Shown here: positions 1 to 5,515 of the stretch, piece by piece
How the letters are laid out: every line of letters begins with the position of its first letter
How positions within the stretch are numbered: the stretch's first letter is position 1
Source of the DNA: Spirochaetaceae bacterium
GTDB taxonomy: Bacteria; Spirochaetota; Spirochaetia; DSM-27196; PXBQ01
Assembly: GCA_003566875.1 (NCBI GenBank)
Contig: PXBQ01000427.1
Coordinates: 1 to 5,515 of the forward strand
DNA: 5,515 nt
Direction: 5' to 3'
Made by a program: the position numbers and the translations under genes
The notes under the pieces: model-generated
What the model saw: the letters and a program-made list of their open reading frames with translations, nothing else
What the model was told of the DNA's origin: nothing
The model's database searches: none

Positions 1-1057
1 CGTAACAGTCGCCGAGGACGCGCGCGAGCCCGCCGAGAAGATGGGCGGTTTTGTCGTCGTGAAGGCGCAGGTGCTCGTCGGCGGTCGCGGCAAGGCCGGT
101 GGCGTCAAGATCGCGAAGACCGCGGATGAGGCGGTCGAGAAAGCGAAAGCGATCATCGGGCTCGACATCAAAGGCGAAATTGTCGAGAAGATCCTGATTT
201 CGCCCGCCGCGGACATCAAAAGAGAGTACTACTTTGGGTTGATCCTCGATCGAGCAACCAAAGGCATTACCGCGATGCTGAGCAAAGCGGGTGGCGTCGA
301 TATCGAGGAACTCGCGGTGACGCGCCCTTCAGAAATCGTGAGGTTCCACATCAACCCCGCAAACGGTGTCGATGAAGCCGGCCTCCGAAAAGCGCTCACC
401 GACGTCTTTGAGTCGCCGGGACTCGTCGATCAGGCGTACGAGACGTTCAAACGGCTCTACTCGATGTTCATCGAGAAGGATTGCTCGCTCGTCGAGATTA
501 ACCCGTACGCGCTCGTTGAAGACGACAAACTTCTCGCGCTCGACGCTAAGGTGAACTTCGACGACAACGCGCTGTTTCGCCACCCGGACATCGAAGAGAT
601 GAAGAATCCCGAGGAGTACAGCGCGGACGAGATCGAAGCGAAGAAGCACGGGCTCAGCTTCGTCTCGATGGACGGCGAGATCGGGTGCATCGTAAACGGT
701 GCAGGTCTCGCGATGGCGACGATGGACATCATCAAGCTGTACGGCGGTACGCCGGCCAACTTTCTCGACGTCGGAGGGAGTTCGAACCCCGAGAAGGTTC
801 TCAACGCGATCCGGATTATCGTCGGAAACCCGAACGTCAAAGCTATTCTGATAAACATTTTTGGAGGCATCACACGATGCGACGACATCGCGAACGGGAT
901 CATAATGGCGACGAAACAGATCAACATTGAGCACCCCATTGTGATCCGTCTCATCGGAACGAACGACGCGGAGGGGCGGAAAATACTGACCGACGCCGGA
1001 TTCGAGGTCGCCGAAGAACTCGGCTCAGCGGTCGAAAAAGTCGTCTCGGTCGCGTAA
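1..1057 (+). CDS. sucC: Succinyl-CoA synthetase (succinate-CoA ligase) beta subunit, 5'-truncated
   Basis: The beta subunit binds the nucleotide through an ATP-grasp domain and, with SucD, interconverts succinyl-CoA + NDP + Pi and succinate + CoA + NTP in the cytoplasm. The frame is open from base 2 to the window edge with no start, and comparison with E. coli SucC (388 residues, recalled) suggests about 23 N-terminal residues are missing. The visible 351 codons begin just before the ATP-grasp strand. Counting from base 2, I see VVVKAQV with GGRGKAGG (residues 18-34), the metal-site segments LVEINP (163-168) and LDAKVN (180-185), GCIVNGAGLAMATMD (228-242), the phosphate-loop region FLDVGGSSNP (254-263) and NIFGGITRCD (285-294). 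Positions matching E. coli Glu99 and Thr102 are Ser67 and Ala70, while Glu107 is kept as Glu75. The gene ends 10 bases before sucD. ATP versus GTP specificity cannot be decided because the N-terminal discriminating residue is outside the window. The ATG at base 41 is internal, not the start. Confidence 0.96.
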   Translation, partial: VTVAEDAREPAEKMGGFVVVKAQVLVGGRGKAGGVKIAKTADEAVEKAKAIIGLDIKGEIVEKILISPAADIKREYYFGLILDRATKGITAMLSKAGGVDIEELAVTRPSEIVRFHINPANGVDEAGLRKALTDVFESPGLVDQAYETFKRLYSMFIEKDCSLVEINPYALVEDDKLLALDAKVNFDDNALFRHPDIEEMKNPEEYSADEIEAKKHGLSFVSMDGEIGCIVNGAGLAMATMDIIKLYGGTPANFLDVGGSSNPEKVLNAIRIIVGNPNVKAILINIFGGITRCDDIANGIIMATKQINIEHPIVIRLIGTNDAEGRKILTDAGFEVAEELGSAVEKVVSVA

Positions 1058-1061
1058 GGAG
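1056..1061 (+). promoter_or_regulatory. Shine-Dalgarno site of sucD
   Basis: AAGGAG overlaps the sucC stop codon TAA and lies 6 bases before the sucD ATG. Overlap of the stop codon with the ribosome binding site favours translational coupling of the two subunits, which are needed in equal amounts; the coupling itself is inferred. Confidence 0.85.
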
Positions 1062-1067
1062 AAATCG

Positions 1068-1940
1068 ATGAGCATTTTGATTGATGAAAACACCAACGTC
1101 ATAGTCCAGGGAATCACGGGGCGAGACGGGTCGTTCCATGCGCGGCAGATGCTTGCCGACGGCACGAAGATAGTCGGCGGCGTGACTCCCGGCAAGGGTG
1201 GGCAACACCTCGACTCGATGCCCGTGTACAGCTCGGTGAAGGATGCGATGGCCGCCGGACGCGTCGATGCGACGGTGATTTTTGTTCCCGAGCGATTCGC
1301 CGAAGCGGCGGTCCGGGAGGCTGCCGACGCGGGCGTGCCGTTGATCGCGTGGATTACCGAGGGCGTGCCTGTCATCGACGTCCTGAACGTATACCACTAC
1401 GTCAAGGAAAGAGGAATCCGGTTGATCGGACCGAACTGCCCGGGCCTCATTTCTCCGGGTAAGTGCAAGATCGGGATTATGCCGTATCGAATTCACAAAG
1501 AAGGCAATATCGGTGTGATCTCGCGGAGCGGTACCCTCACGTACGAAGTCGTGTACAACCTCACGACGAACGGGCTCGGGCAATCGACGTGCGTCGGAAT
1601 CGGCGGAGATCCGATTGTCGGGTCTAGTTTTATCGACATTCTCGAACTCTTTGAGAAAGACCCCGGTACCGAGGGCGTCGTCGTGATCGGAGAGATCGGA
1701 GGCGAGGACGAAGAAGCTGCTGCCGAGTACATCAAGCAACACGTCACAAAACCCGTCGTCGCGTTCATCTCGGGACGGACCGCTCCGCCGGGGAAACGAA
1801 TGGGGCACGCGGGGGCGATCATTTCCGGCGGTAAAGGCACACCGGAAGGAAAGGTCAAGGCGTTCGAGTCCGTTGGAGTCCCGGTGGCCGACAAACCCGA
1901 CGAGATTCCGGGACTCCTGAAAAAAAAGTTTGGAATATAA
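1068..1940 (+). CDS. sucD: Succinyl-CoA synthetase (succinate-CoA ligase) alpha subunit
   Basis: The alpha subunit binds CoA and carries the histidine that is transiently phosphorylated during succinyl-CoA cleavage. At 290 residues it is essentially the usual length (E. coli 289). The N-terminal Rossmann-type CoA-binding domain shows VIVQGITGRDGSFH (residues 11-24) and VTPGKGG (39-45). Then come FVPERFAEAA (72-81), ITEGVPV (96-102) and GPNCPGLISPGKCKIG (121-136). The ligase half has ISRSGTLTYE (151-160), GIGGDPIVGSSFID (177-190) and IGEIGGEDEE (207-216). The active-site motif GKRMGHAGAI puts the phospho-histidine at His247, matching E. coli His246, with Glu209 matching the E. coli alpha Glu208. 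The ATG is fixed by a strong AAGGAG 6 bases upstream and by N-terminal agreement with the family. The gene ends in Lys-Lys-Lys-Phe-Gly-Ile, with the lysines encoded by an A8 run; the stop is 22 bases before sucA. All key residues are intact. Confidence 0.98.
   Translation: MSILIDENTNVIVQGITGRDGSFHARQMLADGTKIVGGVTPGKGGQHLDSMPVYSSVKDAMAAGRVDATVIFVPERFAEAAVREAADAGVPLIAWITEGVPVIDVLNVYHYVKERGIRLIGPNCPGLISPGKCKIGIMPYRIHKEGNIGVISRSGTLTYEVVYNLTTNGLGQSTCVGIGGDPIVGSSFIDILELFEKDPGTEGVVVIGEIGGEDEEAAAEYIKQHVTKPVVAFISGRTAPPGKRMGHAGAIISGGKGTPEGKVKAFESVGVPVADKPDEIPGLLKKKFGI
1920..1928 (+). other. A8G homopolymer with dnaX-type slippery heptamer at the end of sucD
   Basis: Eight A residues followed by G encode Lys-Lys-Lys near the sucD terminus. 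Bases 1922-1928 read A AAA AAG with AAA and AAG as zero-frame codons, the same phasing as the E. coli dnaX -1 frameshift site. I see no convincing stimulatory hairpin or upstream Shine-Dalgarno, so the motif is certain but any frameshifting is speculative. Confidence 0.6.
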
Positions 1941-1949
1941 GACACCGAC

Positions 1950-1953
1950 GGAG
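1950..1953 (+). promoter_or_regulatory. Shine-Dalgarno site that decides the sucA start
   Basis: GGAG lies 9 bases before ATG 1963, in a purine-rich run reaching the start. It favours this ATG over an in-frame TTG at 1930 inside the end of sucD, which has no comparable ribosome binding site at normal spacing. Confidence 0.75.
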
Positions 1954-1962
1954 AAAGAGACG

Positions 1963-4764
1963 ATGATCTCGCCATATTCACTGAGCCTCTCGAACGGGTT
2001 ATTCGTCGAGGAGTTGTACGTCGAGTGGAAGAACGATTCGTCGTCGGTCGATCCGGCGTGGGACGCGTACTTCCGCGGCGTCGAGAACGGTAAGCCGCCG
2101 GGGCCGTCGGGCGCCGAGCAATCTCCGATCTTTCCTGCTTCGCCGCCGGCGCGTGTAGACCAAGATAAACAAGGGCGCGTGAACGCGCTTCTCTGGGCGT
2201 ATCGTGACATCGGATACCTGTACGCCGATCTCAATCCGTTGAAATCCTACATGACACCGGAACTCCGGTACATGCTGTTCTCGATCGAGGGGAACTACGA
2301 GTCGCTCTCGTTGAAGGAGTTCAACCTCTGCGAAGAGGATCTCGACAAGGAATTTGCCGCCGGACGGTATTTTCAGCCGGAGACCACGACGCTGCGCGAG
2401 TTGATCGCGAAGGCAAAGCAGACGTACTGTTCGACGATCGGTGTCGAGATTCTCCATATCCAGAACAAACCGATGCGCCGATGGCTGATCGAGCGAATGG
2501 AGCACCCCGACCGGCAGTACGTGTGGGACGATCAGCAGAAGCAGCGATTTCAGAAGGACTTGATCAAGGCCGAAGAGTTCGAGAGGTTCGTTCATACGAA
2601 CTTCATTGGCCAGAAACGGTTTTCGCTTGAAGGAAGCGAAGCGCTGATCCCCGCGGTGAGTTATCTGGTGCGCTCCGCGGCAGACCACAACCTCCAAGAA
2701 ATCGTGCTCGGGATGTCGCATCGGGGACGGCTCAACGTCTTCACGAACGCTCTGCGAAAACGCGGCGCGGATACGTTTTCGATCTTCATCGACAACTACA
2801 AACCGCACACGTACGGCGGTAGTGGCGACGTCAAGTATCATCTCGGCCACAGTTTTACGTACACCGACAAGACCTCGGGGAAGAAAATCCACATCAGCCT
2901 CGTCGCGAATCCGAGTCACCTCGAGGCGGTCGACCCCGTAGTCGAAGGAAAAACACGCGCGATACAGCGACGCCGAGCCGATCGGAATCGAAAAAAGGTC
3001 CTGCCGATCCTGATTCACGGCGACGCGGCATTCTCCGGCCAGGGGATCGTCGCCGAGACGCTCAACCTCTCTCTTCTGAAGGGGTACCGAACCGGCGGGA
3101 CGATTCACATCATCGTGAATAATCAGATCGGCTTCACTACCGCGTCGCGCGACGCACGGTCGACGTTCTTCGCGACCGACATCGCAAAGACTCTTCCGGT
3201 CCCGATCTTTCACGTGAACGGCGACGACCCGGAAGCCGTGATACGCGCAATTGATCTTGCGATGAGGTGGAGACAGAAGTTCGGGTACGACGCAATCGTC
3301 GACATCATCGCGTACCGACGTCTCGGGCACAACGAGGCCGACGAGCCGTCGTTCACGCACCCGATCATGTACGAGCTGATCAAGAAGCATCCGAGCGCCG
3401 CGGTGCAGTACGGCAGAAAGCTAGCGGACGCGGGGGCGTTCTCCGAAGCAGATCAGAACGCGTTCCGCGAGCAGTATAAAAAAGTCCTCCGCGATGAACT
3501 CAAACTCGCGCGAGACGGATACGAGCCGGACATCGACGACGCGTACCAAGGCGGCGACTGGGCCAAGTTCTCGCGTACGTACTCGTTCCAACCCGCCGAA
3601 ACCGGTGTCGACCATGCGACGCTCAAAAAAGTCGCTGAATGCCTCACGACCGTGCCGCAGGACTTTAACCATCACCCGAAACTGACGCGTTTCATTGCCG
3701 ATCGCGCCGAGGCGTTTGGCGCAGGATCAGGGATCGACTGGGCGTTCGCCGAGAGTCTGGCGTTCGGTTCGCTGCTGCTCGAGGGATACGCGGTTCGCTT
3801 GAGCGGCGAAGACTGCGCGCGCGGTACGTTCTCCCAGCGTCATGCTGAGTGGTGGGACGTCAAGTCGGTCGCGCCGAAGACGTACACGCCGCTCGAGCAT
3901 GTGTCGCCCGATCAGGCTTCGTTCTCGGTCTACGACAGCCCACTCTCGGAGTACTCGGTCCTCGGGTTCGAGTACGGTTATTCGATCGCCCAGCCGGACA
4001 TCCTTGTGATGTGGGAGGCGCAGTTTGGTGACTTCGTGAACGGCGCTCAGGTCATTATCGACACGTACATCGCGGCGGGCGAGACAAAGTGGTTCCGTTC
4101 GACCGGGCTCGTTCTGCTTCTGCCTCACGGATACGAGGGGCAGGGTCCCGAGCACTCGAGCGCCCATATCGAGCGTTTTCTTCAACTCTGCGCGGAAGAT
4201 AACATGCAGGTCTGCGCGCCGTCGACACCGGCGCAGTACTTCCATATGCTCCGCCGCCAGATGAAACAGGACTTCCGTAAGCCGCTCATAGTGATGACGC
4301 CGAAGAGCCTGCTCAGGCACAAGCGGTGTGTTTCCGACGTCGTCGAGCTCACCGAAGGGCATTATCGCACCGTCATCGACGACAGTTTCGACGCGGCGGG
4401 GAAGCGGAAGGTCGAGACGATCCTCATCTGCAGCGGCAAGGTTTGCTTCGATCTTCTTGACCGAAAGGAAAAACGTGCCGACTCCCGCACAGCGATCGTG
4501 AGGTTTGAGCAGGTTTACCCGTTCGACGCCGAGACGCTGAAAGGCATCGTGCAGACGTATCCGGCCTCGGCCAAGCTTGTCTGGGTCCAGGAAGAGTCCG
4601 AGAATCGCGGAGCGTGGAGTTTTGTCGAGCCGCGCCTCCGGGAGTTGTTCCCCGACCGGCCGCCCTCTTACGTCGGACGACCCGCGTCGGCAAGCCCGGC
4701 GACCGGTTCGCATAATCAACACGCAGAGGAGCTCGAGCGATTGCTGACCGACGCGTTCGAGTGA
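1963..4764 (+). CDS. sucA: 2-oxoglutarate dehydrogenase E1 component (E1o)
   Basis: Thiamine-diphosphate enzyme that decarboxylates 2-oxoglutarate and transfers the succinyl group to the lipoyl arm of SucB. From ATG 1963 it is 933 residues, the full E1o length. The N-terminal 1-40 (LFVEELYVEWKNDSSSVDPAW and following) is the short peripheral segment of E1o enzymes, with no fused acyltransferase domain as in actinobacterial Kgd. The ThDP/Mg half shows MSHRGRLNVF (251-260, His253), GDVKYH (288-293), ANPSHLEAVDPVVEGK (315-330), GDAAFSGQG (353-361, Asp354), VNNQIGFTT (385-393, Asn387), HVNGDDPEAV (417-426) and YRRLGHNEADEPS (451-463). The pyrimidine-binding half shows RLSGEDCARGTFSQRHA (612-628), WEAQFGDFVNGAQ (684-696), PHGYEGQGPEHSS (721-733), PSTPAQYFHMLRRQ (753-766) and PKSLLRH (780-786). 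The C-terminal domain has GRPASASPATG (905-915). No key motif is missing. A TTG at 1930 would add 11 residues, but the ATG has the better ribosome binding site and family-like N-terminus. Confidence 0.98.
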   Translation: MISPYSLSLSNGLFVEELYVEWKNDSSSVDPAWDAYFRGVENGKPPGPSGAEQSPIFPASPPARVDQDKQGRVNALLWAYRDIGYLYADLNPLKSYMTPELRYMLFSIEGNYESLSLKEFNLCEEDLDKEFAAGRYFQPETTTLRELIAKAKQTYCSTIGVEILHIQNKPMRRWLIERMEHPDRQYVWDDQQKQRFQKDLIKAEEFERFVHTNFIGQKRFSLEGSEALIPAVSYLVRSAADHNLQEIVLGMSHRGRLNVFTNALRKRGADTFSIFIDNYKPHTYGGSGDVKYHLGHSFTYTDKTSGKKIHISLVANPSHLEAVDPVVEGKTRAIQRRRADRNRKKVLPILIHGDAAFSGQGIVAETLNLSLLKGYRTGGTIHIIVNNQIGFTTASRDARSTFFATDIAKTLPVPIFHVNGDDPEAVIRAIDLAMRWRQKFGYDAIVDIIAYRRLGHNEADEPSFTHPIMYELIKKHPSAAVQYGRKLADAGAFSEADQNAFREQYKKVLRDELKLARDGYEPDIDDAYQGGDWAKFSRTYSFQPAETGVDHATLKKVAECLTTVPQDFNHHPKLTRFIADRAEAFGAGSGIDWAFAESLAFGSLLLEGYAVRLSGEDCARGTFSQRHAEWWDVKSVAPKTYTPLEHVSPDQASFSVYDSPLSEYSVLGFEYGYSIAQPDILVMWEAQFGDFVNGAQVIIDTYIAAGETKWFRSTGLVLLLPHGYEGQGPEHSSAHIERFLQLCAEDNMQVCAPSTPAQYFHMLRRQMKQDFRKPLIVMTPKSLLRHKRCVSDVVELTEGHYRTVIDDSFDAAGKRKVETILICSGKVCFDLLDRKEKRADSRTAIVRFEQVYPFDAETLKGIVQTYPASAKLVWVQEESENRGAWSFVEPRLRELFPDRPPSYVGRPASASPATGSHNQHAEELERLLTDAFE

Positions 4765-4808
4765 GATTGTGACAGTGAGTTCAGAAGAGTGAGCTCAGAA
4801 AAGTGAGG
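4760..4808 (+). repeat. Degenerate 14-bp tandem repeat spanning the sucA-sucB junction
   Basis: AGTGAG recurs with exact 14-base spacing at 4760, 4774, 4788 and 4802. The second unit (AGTGAGTTCAGAAG) and the third (AGTGAGCTCAGAAA) agree at 12 of 14 positions; the first and the partial fourth share mainly the AGTGAG core. The first copy contains the sucA stop codon and the fourth contains the sucB Shine-Dalgarno. Because 14 is not a multiple of three, the TGA inside the core falls in all three frames (4762, 4776, 4790). Confidence 0.7.
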
Positions 4809-4809
4809 A
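4805..4809 (+). promoter_or_regulatory. Shine-Dalgarno site of sucB
   Basis: GAGGA ends 4 bases before the sucB ATG at 4814. It lies in the last copy of the 14-bp repeat. An in-frame TGA at 4790-4792 rules out any start further upstream, and no other start codon lies between it and 4814. Confidence 0.7.
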
Positions 4810-4813
4810 TTGG

Positions 4814-5515
4814 ATGAAAAGCGAAGTTGTGGTTCCGAATGTCGGGGAGTCGGTAACGACGGGCGTTCTTGCGACGTGGTTGAAGAGCGACGGCGAAACC
4901 GTGTCCGAGGGTGAAGAGATCTTTGAACTCGAGACCGACAAAGCGACCCTTGCGGTTCCGGCGCCCGCATCCGGCGTCCTGAGCACGACGGTTCCCGAGG
5001 GAGTAGAGGTCGAGATCGGCCAGGCGGTCGGCTCGATCGACCACGCCGGTGCATCCGCCGACGGCGGTGCGGCCGGCGCCGCGACAGCTCCCGCCGACTC
5101 CGACACCGCCGACACCCGTGAGGCCGCGCGACCGAACGCGGACGCGGCTTTTGCCCACGACGACGCCGCTCCGGTGCTGTCACCCGCGGTACGCCGCGTC
5201 GTCGAGGAACACAGTCTCGACCCGAAGAACATCCGCGCGACCGGTCCCGACGGGCGAATCACGAAAGAAGACGCGCTCGCGGCGGCGGAAAAGACCGGTA
5301 ACACGAAACCGGCGGCCTCGCCGAAACCCGCTGCGACTGCTGCGGTCGCGACAACCGGCGCGGCCGAGCAGCGCAGTAGGCGCGTGCCGATGAGCAACCT
5401 TCGTAAGAGGATCGCCGCGAACCTCGTCGCATCGAAGCGCGACTCCGCGCACCTCACCACCTTCAATGAAGTTGATATGTCTCGGATCATTGAGATCCGG
5501 ACGCGTTACCGCGAC
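4814..5515 (+). CDS. sucB: 2-oxoglutarate dehydrogenase E2 component (dihydrolipoyl succinyltransferase), 3'-truncated
   Basis: Core component of the 2-oxoglutarate dehydrogenase complex: it accepts the succinyl group from SucA on a lipoyl arm and passes it to CoA. The 234 codons seen cover somewhat more than half of a typical protein (E. coli 405 residues). Residues 1-76 form a single lipoyl domain (PNVGES at 8-13), with the lipoyl lysine Lys43 in ELETDKATL. An Ala/Asp/Gly-rich linker spans about 77-118. The E1/E3 subunit-binding domain spans about 119-156 (LSPAVRRVVEEHSLD, then GPDGRITKED). A second Ala/Pro/Lys/Thr-rich linker spans about 157-185. The catalytic domain begins near 187 with RRVPMSNLRKRIAANL and LTTFNEVDMSRI (214-225); the TTFNEVDM stretch points to a succinyl- rather than acetyltransferase. 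The catalytic His-Asp motif lies beyond the window, so activity cannot be confirmed. The neighbouring sucA supports the assignment. Confidence 0.96.
   Translation, partial: MKSEVVVPNVGESVTTGVLATWLKSDGETVSEGEEIFELETDKATLAVPAPASGVLSTTVPEGVEVEIGQAVGSIDHAGASADGGAAGAATAPADSDTADTREAARPNADAAFAHDDAAPVLSPAVRRVVEEHSLDPKNIRATGPDGRITKEDALAAAEKTGNTKPAASPKPAATAAVATTGAAEQRSRRVPMSNLRKRIAANLVASKRDSAHLTTFNEVDMSRIIEIRTRYRD

Noticed and set aside
951..2234. Long minus-strand open frame across sucC, sucD and the sucA start
   Set aside because: It crosses three real genes in different frames, including their junctions, and its Arg/Ser/Asp-rich translation matches no family I know.
1999..3390. Long open frame on the minus strand opposite sucA
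   Set aside because: It lies entirely opposite strongly conserved sucA sequence, its translation is Arg/Val/Asp-rich with no recognisable motif, and GC- and NCG-rich codon use commonly leaves the antisense strand open.
3727..4722. Minus-strand open frame opposite the 3' part of sucA
   Set aside because: It is a mirror of the conserved pyrimidine-binding and C-terminal domains; the translation is Arg-rich and without domain signatures.
4765..4813. Possible terminator or internal promoter between sucA and sucB
   Set aside because: There is only a short TGAGCTCA palindrome (4790-4797), with no T tract and no -35/-10 pair; the tandem repeat explains the spacer better.
5049..5393. Plus-strand open frame inside sucB rich in Pro, Arg and Thr
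   Set aside because: It is an alternate-frame reading of the SucB linkers, with no ribosome binding site and low-complexity sequence only.
4795..5490. Minus-strand open frames opposite sucB, one Ala/Ser-rich and signal-peptide-like
   Set aside because: The Ala/Ser richness comes from the complement of the low-complexity SucB linkers; sucB itself has clear lipoyl, subunit-binding and catalytic-domain motifs.

Overview
This window holds a four-gene tricarboxylic-acid-cycle block, all on the + strand and tightly packed: sucC (5' end cut off by the window edge), sucD, sucA and sucB (3' end cut off). Together they encode both subunits of succinyl-CoA synthetase (SucC beta, SucD alpha) and the E1o and E2o components of the 2-oxoglutarate dehydrogenase complex (SucA, SucB). 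The complex makes succinyl-CoA, and the synthetase then converts it to succinate with substrate-level NTP formation. The window therefore covers two consecutive TCA steps in one apparent transcription unit.

Layout: sucC occupies 1-1057. After 10 bases that follow an AAGGAG Shine-Dalgarno, sucD runs 1068-1940. A 22-base gap carrying GGAG leads to sucA at 1963-4764. A 49-base gap, largely built from a degenerate 14-bp tandem repeat, leads to sucB from 4814 to the window edge. There is no gene-free stretch longer than 49 bases, and I see no promoter, terminator, RNA gene, mobile element or CRISPR in it. The promoter must lie upstream of the window. An E3 gene (lpd) could follow downstream, but that is not visible here.

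Organism: a bacterium with a complete 2-oxoglutarate-dehydrogenase-type TCA cycle and a GC content of roughly 60% by eye, with many NCG codons. The order sucC-sucD-sucA-sucB is the one I know from Alphaproteobacteria (mdh-sucCDAB), not the sucABCD order of enterics. However, SucC sequence features (VGGRGKAGG, RLIGTNDAEGRKIL) look more like the subfamily of archaea, Actinobacteria and other non-proteobacterial lineages. I cannot place the phylum from this window. SucA is a stand-alone E1o without the N-terminal acyltransferase domain of actinobacterial Kgd, which argues against an actinobacterium.

I see no exotic or undescribed system. The points worth a second look are small-scale: the phased 14-bp repeat between sucA and sucB, an A8 run forming a dnaX-like slippery heptamer at the end of sucD, and a few unusual residues in SucC and SucB.
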